Shown here piece by piece: positions 16,326 through 24,452 of a stretch of DNA of 64,000 nucleotides (its first letter is position 1; every line of letters starts with the position of its first letter). The translations under genes and the position numbers were made by a program. The stretch comes from Bdellovibrio bacteriovorus (GTDB taxonomy: Bacteria > Bdellovibrionota > Bdellovibrionia > Bdellovibrionales > Bdellovibrionaceae). The stretch lies in assembly GCF_001592755.1 (NCBI RefSeq), contig NZ_LUKF01000017.1, positions 1 through 64,000 on the forward strand, read 5' to 3'. Under the pieces are notes generated by a model. That model saw nothing but the letters and a program-made list of their open reading frames with translations. It did not search any database and was not told the origin of the DNA.

Positions 16326-18554
16326 ATGCAACACTTACCAGCTATGATTTCCGACTTAGCCCTGATTCTTGGTACTGCCGGGCTTGTGACTCTGATCTTT
16401 AAAAAATTAAATCAGCCCATCGTTCTTGGATACCTTGTTGCGGGCTTTCTGGTAGGTCCTAAAACCACGATATTTCCCACGATCGTCAGTAATGACAGCA
16501 TTCACTTGTGGGCTGAAATCGGTGTTATCTTTCTTTTATTTGCTTTAGGTTTAGAGTTCAGTTTTAAAAAACTTTTCCGCGTGGGCGGATCTTCTAGCTT
16601 CACGGCTATTTTAGAAATCTCACTGATGATTGTCTTTGGTTACGTGACAGGCCGCTTGTTGGACTGGTCACCTATGGACAGTCTTTTCTTAGGTGGGATC
16701 CTTGCGATTTCATCAACCTCTATCATTATCCGAACTATTGAAGAGCTGGGATTTAAAAATCTGCGTTTCGTTAGCCAGGTCTTTGGAATCTTAGTGATTG
16801 AAGATCTTGTCGCGGTTCTATTGATGGTACTTCTAACGACCGTAGCTTTGACCCGCGATTTTGCCGGCACAGAGATGTTGGGCGCCATCGTGAAGCTGTC
16901 TTTTTTCCTGTCGATCTGGTTTGTGGCCGGCATTTTTATGCTTCCGTCGTTTATGAAAAAGGCCCAAAAGCTTTTGAATGAAGAAACGGTTTTGGTGGTC
17001 GCGGTCGGCCTGTGTCTGGTGATGGTGGTTTTTGCAAGCTCCGTAGGTTTTTCTTCGGCTCTGGGGGCTTTCATCATGGGGTCCATCCTGGCTGAAACTA
17101 TTGAAGGCGAGCGCATCCATCATTTAGTCGGCCCCATTAAAAATCTTTTTTCGGCCGTGTTCTTTATTTCAGTCGGGATGTTGATTGATCCGATTGTGAT
17201 TCGCGACCACTGGAAAGAGGTTTTGATCTTATCTAGTGTTGTTCTTGTTGGTAAGACTTTCAGTGTGACATTGGGATCTGTCCTGGCTGGGCAGACTTTG
17301 AAGTCGTCCGTGCAATCGGGAATGAGTCTTGCGCAAATCGGGGAGTTTTCATTTATCATCGCCACTTTGGGGTTAAGCCTGAAGGTCGTTAGTGAAAAGA
17401 TTTATCCGATTGCTGTGTCTGTTTCGGTGGTGACAGCATTTACCACACCTTACATGTTAAGATCTTCAGGCAAAGTGTATGCTTTCTTAGAGAAGGTTCT
17501 TCCTGCGAAATTGATCGCCTCCCTTGATAGCTACAGCGTGATTTCGTTTTCCATGTCGGGAAATAAGGAATGGAAAGAGCAAGTGCGCTCTTACATCCTG
17601 AAAGTTGTTCTGAATTCCGTTGTTGTCGTGGCGATCTTCCTTTTAATGGCGCGTGTTTTTCTTCCGTTCCTTCTGGAGAGACAGGTTGAGGAAGGACCGG
17701 CTAAATTTATCTCTTTAAGTGCCACACTGGTATTAACAGCACCGTTTCTTTGGGCGTTGGCATTTGGTCGCACCAAGCAGTTTGAGATTCTGTTGGTCGA
17801 ACAAGGTAAAGGAAATCACAACTACGTGTTCCTGGTTTCACGCATTATGTTGGCCGTGGGTTTATTGGGCGCAATGGTGGCTCAATTCGTTCCATTGGCT
17901 TGGGCAGTCGGGATCACGCTTTGGATGGTCGTGGTTGTCGGGTATGTTCTTTCTCAAAAGCTGCGTGATATTTATGAATGGTTTGAAAATCGTTTTCTTT
18001 CAAATCTTCACGATGATGTGCAAAAGAAACACGCGCGAAAAAGCAATCGGGCGCTCGCACCTTGGGATGCGCATATTACGGAGTTCACGATTCCACCGGA
18101 AGCTCCTTATGTGGGAACGCCTTTTCACCAACTTTCCATTCGTGAAAAGTACGGTGTGACCATTGCTTTGATTGAGCGTGGACGTAAAAGAATCACGGCG
18201 CCGGGACGGAGTGAATGTCTTATGCCGCACGATCAAGTTCATGTCATTGGTACAGATGCACAGCTGATCCGCTTTAAGTCCTTTATTGACGCTGAAAATT
18301 TCGATGTATCTCATGCCGTTGGTGTAGGAGAAGCTTCCCAATACAGTCTTGAACAGTACGTGATGACCGAAGAGTCGCCGTATCTGAATAAAACCATTCG
18401 CGAGTGCGGATTGCGTGAAGCGACCAATGGATTGGTGGTTGGAGTTGAGCGTGAAGGAATGCGCATTCTAAATCCGGACTCCTCAGAGACTTTGCAAAAG
18501 GGCGATGTTCTTTGGATCGTCGGTGATCGCGCAAAAATTCTGCAACTTGATTAA
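16326..18554 (+). CDS. Kef-type monovalent cation:proton antiporter (CPA2) with TrkA-C-like domains
   Basis: 742 residues from the ATG at 16326; the longer frame starts inside the protease terminator region. The first ~385 residues form a multi-pass CPA2 exchanger: LNQPIVLGYLVAGFLVGP, EIGVIFLLFALGLEFS, GGILAISSTSIIIRTIEELG and GAFIMGSILAE. More membrane segments follow (~415-560). The C-terminal ~150 residues are cytoplasmic and resemble two TrkA-C/RCK-C units (EFTIPPEAPYVGTP...IALIERG and the terminal KGDVLWIVGD). Likely role: K+ or Na+ exchange for H+ at the inner membrane, gated by a ligand at the RCK domain. It converges with the aldehyde dehydrogenase gene with a 4-nt overlap. Confidence 0.88.
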   Translation: MQHLPAMISDLALILGTAGLVTLIFKKLNQPIVLGYLVAGFLVGPKTTIFPTIVSNDSIHLWAEIGVIFLLFALGLEFSFKKLFRVGGSSSFTAILEISLMIVFGYVTGRLLDWSPMDSLFLGGILAISSTSIIIRTIEELGFKNLRFVSQVFGILVIEDLVAVLLMVLLTTVALTRDFAGTEMLGAIVKLSFFLSIWFVAGIFMLPSFMKKAQKLLNEETVLVVAVGLCLVMVVFASSVGFSSALGAFIMGSILAETIEGERIHHLVGPIKNLFSAVFFISVGMLIDPIVIRDHWKEVLILSSVVLVGKTFSVTLGSVLAGQTLKSSVQSGMSLAQIGEFSFIIATLGLSLKVVSEKIYPIAVSVSVVTAFTTPYMLRSSGKVYAFLEKVLPAKLIASLDSYSVISFSMSGNKEWKEQVRSYILKVVLNSVVVVAIFLLMARVFLPFLLERQVEEGPAKFISLSATLVLTAPFLWALAFGRTKQFEILLVEQGKGNHNYVFLVSRIMLAVGLLGAMVAQFVPLAWAVGITLWMVVVVGYVLSQKLRDIYEWFENRFLSNLHDDVQKKHARKSNRALAPWDAHITEFTIPPEAPYVGTPFHQLSIREKYGVTIALIERGRKRITAPGRSECLMPHDQVHVIGTDAQLIRFKSFIDAENFDVSHAVGVGEASQYSLEQYVMTEESPYLNKTIRECGLREATNGLVVGVEREGMRILNPDSSETLQKGDVLWIVGDRAKILQLD

Positions 18555-19951
18555 AGTTTCAGGTCGATCATCAACTTCATAAGTTTCAACTTAAAATCAG
18601 AATAGGGTGGGTAAATCAGGCGCAACAGCCGTCCCATCCACGACTGACGTAAGATCGCTTTTTCATGCGAGAAGTTTTTAAAGCCAAAGAATCCATGCGA
18701 GCTTCCCATGCCACTGTGACCGACACCACCGAAGGGGAGGTGAGGATTGGCCAGATGAATAACGGAATCATTCACGCAAACGCCGCCTGATGAAGTCTCT
18801 TTTAAGATATGCTCAATATTAAGTTTGCTTTGAGAATAAATATAAAGAGATAAAGGCTTTTCGCGTTCGTTTATATAGTGAACTGCTTCGGCGATATCTT
18901 TAAATGGCACCAGTGGCAGAAGTGGTCCGAAGATTTCTTCTTTCATCACCGCTGCATGTGGATCGACTTTTTCTAAAACTGTGGGTGCGATGTAGTGAGA
19001 GTCGACGTCGACCTCTCCGCCATAAGAAATTTCTGCGTTGGAGTTTTTAGCTTCTTCAATCATATTCGCCAAGCGACGGGTATGATGGGTGGATACGACA
19101 CGGGCCAGATGCTTTGATTTTTTCTGGTCGTCTTTTTTACCGTAAAACTCTTCGATCTTTTTAAAAAGTTCGGACTTAAATTCTGGCAGAATTTCACGTT
19201 GAACAAGAATGTAGTCGGGGGCCACACAGGTTTGTCCGGCGTTAAGAAACTTTGCCCAGGCTATTTTCTGTGCGGCTTGTGAAATATTGGCCGAAGCATC
19301 CACGATGGTCGGGGATTTTCCACCTAGTTCAAGAGTCAGACTTGTCAGGTGTTTACTGGCCGCTTCCATGATGATTTTCCCCACACGCGTACTGCCAGTG
19401 AAGAAGATGTGATCGAAGGGCAGTTTTAAAAGCTCGGTCGTGGTTTCCGGGCCGCCTTCAATCAGTTTTATATGTTCCGGAGCAAAAGTTTCATCCATCA
19501 TCTTTTTTAAAAGACGGGATGTGTGTGTCGTAAATTCAGAGGGTTTTAATATCGCACAATTTCCCGCAGCAATAGCGGAAATTAAAGGGGCTAAAGTGAG
19601 CTGAAAGGGATAGTTCCACGGAGCGATAATCAAGCATACGCCTCGAGGTTCGTAACAAATCGAGCTCTTTGAGCCCATTAAAAGCAAAGGTGTTTTTACT
19701 TTGTGAGGACGAGACCATTTTTTTAGGTTCTTTTTTGCAAACTGAATTTCATGAAGTGTTGGGTAAACTTCAGTCATTAAAGTTTCGGCTTCAGGTTTTT
19801 GAAAGTCCTGACTTAGCGCTTTGGTGATATCCGGAATATGAGAGCGAATGACGGCATCAAGTTTGTTTAAATATTCCACGCGCATTTTAATAGACTCTTT
19901 GCGCAGTTGAAGACTGAATTGTTTTTGATGAAGGAATATTTGTTCAAGCAT
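18551..19951 (-). CDS. Aldehyde dehydrogenase (ALDH3-like)
   Basis: 466 residues, the normal length for the ALDH3-like branch. It oxidises aldehydes to acids with NAD(P)+. Catalytic residues are visible: N113 in PWNYPFQL, E208 in LTLELGGKSPT, and nucleophile C242 in NAGQTCVAPDY. GSTRVGK is the nucleotide-site turn and EEIFGPLLPLVPF the typical late motif. The C-terminal ~30 residues are basic and hydrophobic (RLLRLIYPPYSDFKLKL), as in ALDH3 enzymes acting on long-chain or membrane-derived aldehydes. The substrate is not determined. Confidence 0.93.
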   Translation of the reverse strand: MLEQIFLHQKQFSLQLRKESIKMRVEYLNKLDAVIRSHIPDITKALSQDFQKPEAETLMTEVYPTLHEIQFAKKNLKKWSRPHKVKTPLLLMGSKSSICYEPRGVCLIIAPWNYPFQLTLAPLISAIAAGNCAILKPSEFTTHTSRLLKKMMDETFAPEHIKLIEGGPETTTELLKLPFDHIFFTGSTRVGKIIMEAASKHLTSLTLELGGKSPTIVDASANISQAAQKIAWAKFLNAGQTCVAPDYILVQREILPEFKSELFKKIEEFYGKKDDQKKSKHLARVVSTHHTRRLANMIEEAKNSNAEISYGGEVDVDSHYIAPTVLEKVDPHAAVMKEEIFGPLLPLVPFKDIAEAVHYINEREKPLSLYIYSQSKLNIEHILKETSSGGVCVNDSVIHLANPHLPFGGVGHSGMGSSHGFFGFKNFSHEKAILRQSWMGRLLRLIYPPYSDFKLKLMKLMIDLKL

Positions 19952-20070
19952 GCATTTATGTTAGAGGACCAGCAAAAGGAAGCAACGCCTATTTTAAAGA
20001 CGAGTACAAAATCTTGTTGAAATATTTGTTAAGAATCAGCGGTAGGGCCCCACATTGAGCCCATCCGCTC

Positions 20071-21078
20071 TTAGAAAATCTTTGAGCAACGAGCGGGCAT
20101 CACGCGGTTCTTTTGTTGCACGAGCGTCCAAAGGATCTTAGAGCCAAGTTCGTTATTCATCAGTTCGGGGTGAAACTGTAAAAGCATTCCACGGCCATTT
20201 TTAAACTCAGTCGCTTCCGTGATGCCGTCGTGGCTTCTTGCCGCGATCTGAAGCATTCCGCCCTCTTTAAAGATCACAGATTGATGATGAAGGGAGTTGA
20301 CGGTCATTTTCATATTTCTGTCAGCAAATGGTTTTAAAAGGTTGTATTTAGTTTCTACGACTTCAATAGGATGCCAGTCATTGCCATGGGCGACTTTGTC
20401 GCCGATGTGAAAAGGGATATCTTGGATAAGTTGATAACCTAGAGCGACCGAAGTGATCTGTGATCCACGGCACACTCCTAAAAGAAACCCTTTTTCTTGT
20501 GCAACATAAGACTTTATAAGAGCCACTTCGAATTGATCACGAGCCGGGATGGTGTTGCGCGAATGAAAATTCTCTTTTTTATAAAGGTGTGTATCGACAT
20601 CGTCTCCTCCCATCGCCACCATCAGGGGAAACTTTTCGGCGATCTGTTTAAAGAGTTCGCGAGTCTCTTCCTGGCTCAAGCCAAGGTTGGCATTGATGGG
20701 AAGAATGTAAGAGGCTTGTCGGGATTGTTGGAAAATGCGTTTGAAATTTTGCACACGCAAAGAATTGCGTGTGTAGTCTTTAGGAAGATTGGCAATAAGA
20801 AGAGCGCGATTTTCGCGATCATCCTGGGACAGTTTTTTAAAGCCGCTCATAGGAAGAGCGGGCAGCCGTCCCTCAAAGAGCTCCATGAGTTCCGGATTTT
20901 TTCCTAAGTTATTCAAATAGCGTTGTGCTGCTTGCTCGGGAGTTTCTGATTGTCTGACTGGTAAAATCAGCGGCGCCATGGCTTCGCTGACATGCCATTC
21001 AAAAAGACGCAGATTTTCCGCTGCGGCAGCAGAAGCTCCTTGAAAAATCAGTACTAAGAAAAGAAAAAGGCGCTTCAT
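20071..21078 (-). CDS. Exported class I glutamine amidotransferase-like (peptidase C26/PuuD-type) protein
   Basis: 335 residues from the ATG at 21078, chosen because it gives a signal peptide (KRLFLFLVLIFQGASAAAA) and AGGG lies upstream. The nucleophile elbow is GVCRGSQI (C203), and LQFHPE near the C-terminus supplies the catalytic His and Glu. The family hydrolyses gamma-glutamyl amides (for example gamma-glutamyl-GABA) in the cytoplasm, so a signal peptide is unusual. The N-terminal ~130 residues before the amidotransferase core are extra and unrecognised. It lies 10 nt after the barrel gene and is probably co-transcribed. A periplasmic role, perhaps on gamma-glutamyl peptides, is inference. 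Confidence 0.8.
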   Translation of the reverse strand: MKRLFLFLVLIFQGASAAAAENLRLFEWHVSEAMAPLILPVRQSETPEQAAQRYLNNLGKNPELMELFEGRLPALPMSGFKKLSQDDRENRALLIANLPKDYTRNSLRVQNFKRIFQQSRQASYILPINANLGLSQEETRELFKQIAEKFPLMVAMGGDDVDTHLYKKENFHSRNTIPARDQFEVALIKSYVAQEKGFLLGVCRGSQITSVALGYQLIQDIPFHIGDKVAHGNDWHPIEVVETKYNLLKPFADRNMKMTVNSLHHQSVIFKEGGMLQIAARSHDGITEATEFKNGRGMLLQFHPELMNNELGSKILWTLVQQKNRVMPARCSKIF

Positions 21079-21088
21079 CAATAACCCT

Positions 21089-21823
21089 TTAGATATCGAA
21101 GACAAGACCTGTGGAAAGTGCTAAAGAACTATTCTTGATTTCAATCCCGTCAGCGCTTTCTTTATTCACTTTATTTAAGCCCAATTGGTAGTCGCCTTGA
21201 ATTAGGACTGAAAACATATTGTTGATGCGAAGGACTCCGCCGACACCGACGCCTGCGCGGAAGTCAGTTTCCTGGACGGAATCTTTCATGTCGATACTGC
21301 CCGTAAGAGCTCCAGAGGCAGTTCCTTTGGCTTCTTGCAAAAGTGCTACAACGCCGCCGCCTTTTACAAAGAAATGTGTGGATTCGGGAGCTTGGAAGGC
21401 ATAACGAACATAGAGCGGAGCTTCCAAGTATTTAAATTTGTATTCAATGCTGGCTTTGCCCGGTGCCAGGATACTCTCCGAGTAATTGAGATTAGAAAGT
21501 TTAGCTCCGCGTTCTGAATAATAAACGCCGGTTTCAAATTGCAGTTGAGATCGTCCTAGGCGCAAGCCTAAACCAGCTTGCATACCGCCGATTGTTTCTA
21601 GCTCCGCACCATTTTTTGCCTCGACGCCTCCGAACGTAGATGAGGTATAGCCAATGACGGGTTCCAAATGAACGAAGGAAGATTTCATTTCTGTGGATTC
21701 CATTCTGGAGTAACCAGTGGTTCCTTGATTGTTGCGCATGCTTTTAAAGGATTGTTTTGCAGAAGCGATTGATGAAAAACCTATAACGAAGGTAGCAGCA
21801 GCAACAAACATCTTTGTTTTCAT
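21089..21823 (-). CDS. Outer-membrane beta-barrel protein
   Basis: 244 residues from the ATG at 21823, with GGGAG 8 nt upstream. It has a signal peptide (KTKMFVAAATFVIGFSSIASA). After a polar ~35-residue linker come alternating strands with Tyr and Gly, typical of an eight-stranded PorT/OmpW-sized barrel, ending in SLALSTGLVFDI with a final aromatic and hydrophobic strand. No ligand is predicted. It is the first gene of an apparent two-gene operon with the exported amidotransferase-like protein. Confidence 0.75.
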   Translation of the reverse strand: MKTKMFVAAATFVIGFSSIASAKQSFKSMRNNQGTTGYSRMESTEMKSSFVHLEPVIGYTSSTFGGVEAKNGAELETIGGMQAGLGLRLGRSQLQFETGVYYSERGAKLSNLNYSESILAPGKASIEYKFKYLEAPLYVRYAFQAPESTHFFVKGGGVVALLQEAKGTASGALTGSIDMKDSVQETDFRAGVGVGGVLRINNMFSVLIQGDYQLGLNKVNKESADGIEIKNSSLALSTGLVFDI

Positions 21824-21967
21824 TTTATGATCTCCCGTTTGCAGTCCTAACAAAGCAAAGACGATGCCGAAGATAAATGAAAACTGTGAGGAGATTTTTA
21901 AATTTATTCGGGGACTTAGAGGGCTGTCTCGATATGAGATCGACTAAAGAGTGAACGCGTTGATAAC

Positions 21968-21998
21968 AAAAAAAGGCCCTGAATAGAAAATCAAGGCT
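21968..21998 (-). terminator. Intrinsic terminator downstream of the CoA-binding gene
   Basis: On the minus strand GCCTTGA pairs with TCAGGGC (one wobble) and is followed by seven T. Confidence 0.65.
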
Positions 21999-22012
21999 GA
22001 CTTTTTAATAGC

Positions 22013-22381
22013 CTATTTTTCAAATTGATTGGTTCGCAACATCACGAGTGTGCAGGCTTCTAATGTTTCAATACCCGCATTCTGTAATGCTGTTTCAATT
22101 TCTCGCGATTCAGTGCCGGGATTGAAGATCACGCGACGAGGTTTTAGCTTAATAATCTTGTCGACATGCGGTTCAAGATTTTTGGGATTCATGTAAAGAG
22201 TCACGGTATCGATGCCTTGAAGATCACTGAGTGACGCAGTGACAGGAACACCTTCAATCTCATTCAATCCGGGATTTACCGGAAAAACTGTGTGCCCATA
22301 TTCTTGCAGCATTTTTAGAGCAAGATAGGAATAGCGTTCGGGATTTTTACTGGCTCCAAGGATGGCGACTTTTTCTTTCAT
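22013..22381 (-). CDS. CoA-binding domain protein
   Basis: 122 residues from the ATG at 22381. The longer open frame is rejected because it would overlap the well-supported 60-residue gene upstream. The single domain is Rossmann-like: VAILGASKNPERYSYLALKML, GHTVFPVNPGLNEIEGV, TVTLYMNPKN and RRVIFNPGTE. Stand-alone CoA_binding proteins of this size (YccU-like) bind CoA and have no settled function. It is followed by a terminator. Confidence 0.88.
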   Translation of the reverse strand: MKEKVAILGASKNPERYSYLALKMLQEYGHTVFPVNPGLNEIEGVPVTASLSDLQGIDTVTLYMNPKNLEPHVDKIIKLKPRRVIFNPGTESREIETALQNAGIETLEACTLVMLRTNQFEK

Positions 22382-22421
22382 AAATAAAGTATAATCTGCG
22401 GAAAATGCCGCCGTCATCCAT

Positions 22422-22604
22422 TTAGCGTGCTTTTGCGTTTTTATTGATGAAGATGACGGGGCAGAGTCCCGCTTGGCAGCAGAGCTTTGCAACGTCTTTT
22501 GCTGTCGCACGATCTGTATCGGCCGCATTGATAAGTTTGATGGCTTCTACTGAGAGTTGTGAACTTTGACAGTCGCTTCCTGAAACTAAACGAACTACTC
22601 GCAC
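22422..22604 (-). CDS. Small Cys-containing protein, 60 residues, GTG start
   Basis: GTG at 22604 is preceded by GGAGG with a 6-nt spacer, a near-ideal SD. The product is helical and polar, with DCQSS near the N-terminus and CCQAGLCPVIF near the end, giving four Cys in all. No family is recognised. The closely spaced Cys could bind Fe-S or zinc or form a redox pair. It lies 40 nt upstream of the CoA-binding gene and may share its transcript. Confidence 0.6.
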   Translation of the reverse strand: MRVVRLVSGSDCQSSQLSVEAIKLINAADTDRATAKDVAKLCCQAGLCPVIFINKNAKAR

Positions 22605-22684
22605 TGAACACCTCCGCCTTCTTAAGGATAAGGGAGGAATTTACCCGGAATCCACTTATTGAGAATAATTCCTAGCAACTGAAA

Positions 22685-22725
22685 GCAGGTTGAGAATCTC
22701 CTCCTTGGGAGGGGATGTAAACCTG
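22685..22725. repeat. Strong hairpin between the histidine kinase and the small Cys protein
   Basis: GCAGGTT (22685-22691) pairs with AACCTGC (22719-22725), enclosing ATCTCCTCC / GGAGGGGAT with a 4-nt loop. There is no clear T-run on either side, so it may be a factor-dependent terminator, an mRNA 3' end of the kinase transcript, or a small RNA part. Confidence 0.4.
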
Positions 22726-22747
22726 CAAAGCTAGACCTGGTCCGCGT

Positions 22748-24316
22748 TTAAGGAGCTAAAGGCAGTTCGATATTTAACAAGGCCCCTTCGTTTTTATTCG
22801 TGGTTCTGAGATTCGATATTCTGATATTTCCATTGTGCAGTTCTGCAATTGTCCGCATGATTACGGCTCCAAGGCCTAAGGAAATATGTCCATCTTTGCC
22901 GATCTTTCTTCCTTGAAACTCTTTGCGCACGCCGAAGTTTTTCAACGATTCAGAGTCAAATCCAGGTCCATCATCTGATATTTGTATTTGAATTTTTCCT
23001 GCTTCTTGTTTTAAGTCGACGACCACTTTTGTTTCTGCGTAACGAGCAGCATTGTCGAGCCCGTTGCGGACTAAGCGGAGAATAAGGTGAGTATCGCCAA
23101 GAACGATTCTGTCGGGCACTTCTAAGTTTCCATTAAACATCCAAGTTAAGCCGTTGCCAGCAGCGTTTTGTCGCGCTTTGATTTCTTGAGTAAGAAGCTC
23201 TTGCAAGTCGACGTGAACAGTCGTTGTTTTGTAGTGAGGTTCATCCAAAGCGGCAATCGTCATTAGTTTTTCGATAAGGTCTTTCAGATAATCAACTTCA
23301 CTATTAAGAACTCCGAAAAGATTGGTCTTATCATCGTTACTCAGTTTCTCATGGTGAAGTTCCAAAGTTTCAAAATTGGTTTTAAGGCTTGCCAAGGGCG
23401 TTCGTAAGTCATGACCAAGTTCTTGTAAAAGTTCTTTGCGTTTTTTCTCTGTGGAGTGAATACGGCCAACCAGCATTTCAATTTCTTCAGCCATGCGATT
23501 GAAATCAAGCATCAGCTCTCCGAACTCATCAAAGCGCTTGATCTCAAAGCGGGCCTTTAAGTCGCCCTCTTCTAAGCGGCGCAGAACCGAACGCGCTTCC
23601 TTGGATTTTTTATGCAAATAAAAGAACAGCGCCGCTAAAGCGATGACTAAAGCAATCACGATCATTGCCGAAGTCAGAATAGCTTGTGTGGCAAGCAAGC
23701 GCCCAAAGGCCATGGGTTTGCTGTCGCGCACGACAAGATACAAAGGAACTTCGGCATTAAGTTTAATCACCGAAATTGAAGGCTTTAGACGAAAAAAATC
23801 CTCTTTGCTGACTAATTTTTTATTGCCTGTGGGGCGGGGCACCTGTTGCCAATTGAGATCCCATTTTGCATTTTCCTTTGCTGAAAGAATGTCCCCGGTA
23901 GCGGTGATAAGCCACATCTCAGGGCTGGCATTGCGAGAAGGCGGTCCCTCGTGCATTCGTGGATGAAATCCTCCCGGCGGTGGCGGCGGCATCATCGGAC
24001 GGCTAGCAAAATCAGGCGGTGGAGGCATTGGTTGGCCCTCGCGCAAAAGTGGTGGTGCTCCCCTTGGAGGACCGAACGGTGGTGGACCAAAGCCTCTTTC
24101 TTCTTGCAAAATTTTTTTGGAGTTTCGGATTTGTTCAACGGATAAGTTTTGAATTTTCCGTTCTAGCGAAGACGCATAGAAAGTCAGAAAGTCATCGCGA
24201 AATCGCGAAGCCTGAATGGCGGTGATGCGATTAAGAAAAAGCAACGACGCAAGACTGAGAATGACAGCTAACAACACACCATAAAGAGACATTTTTATTA
24301 GAGCTTTGCGATTCAT
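22748..24316 (-). CDS. Sensor histidine kinase with Pro-rich periplasmic loop
   Basis: 522 residues from the ATG at 24316; a TTG 15 nt further up is less likely. Membrane segment 1 (~10-30) and segment 2 (~200-225, LTSAMIVIALVIALAALFFYL) flank a periplasmic region with a Pro/Gly/Met-rich stretch (GPPPFGPPRGAPP; PPPPPGGFHPRMHEGPP). HAMP follows, then the H-box LGHDLRTPLASL, N-box LVRNGLDNAARYA, and ATPase G-boxes ISDDGPGFD and HISLGLGAVIM. It is a complete class I kinase, yet no response-regulator gene lies beside it. The Met/Pro/His-rich loop recalls metal sensing but proves nothing. Confidence 0.9.
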   Translation of the reverse strand: MNRKALIKMSLYGVLLAVILSLASLLFLNRITAIQASRFRDDFLTFYASSLERKIQNLSVEQIRNSKKILQEERGFGPPPFGPPRGAPPLLREGQPMPPPPDFASRPMMPPPPPGGFHPRMHEGPPSRNASPEMWLITATGDILSAKENAKWDLNWQQVPRPTGNKKLVSKEDFFRLKPSISVIKLNAEVPLYLVVRDSKPMAFGRLLATQAILTSAMIVIALVIALAALFFYLHKKSKEARSVLRRLEEGDLKARFEIKRFDEFGELMLDFNRMAEEIEMLVGRIHSTEKKRKELLQELGHDLRTPLASLKTNFETLELHHEKLSNDDKTNLFGVLNSEVDYLKDLIEKLMTIAALDEPHYKTTTVHVDLQELLTQEIKARQNAAGNGLTWMFNGNLEVPDRIVLGDTHLILRLVRNGLDNAARYAETKVVVDLKQEAGKIQIQISDDGPGFDSESLKNFGVRKEFQGRKIGKDGHISLGLGAVIMRTIAELHNGNIRISNLRTTNKNEGALLNIELPLAP

Positions 24317-24452
24317 GTCTTTATTGAACAATAAGACTGTTGAAGCTTTGTGGAAATCTCAGCCTGAGGCGAGCCTGTCTCAGAATGATTTAGATTGAAA
24401 TTTCCCCTGCCAAAACTCTAGACGAAAGTGAGTGTTCTGCCGATAAGTAAGT

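Noticed and set aside
22382-22528. Longer start for the CoA-binding gene
   Set aside because: It would overlap the 60-residue gene, which has its own near-ideal SD, and the added residues do not match the family.
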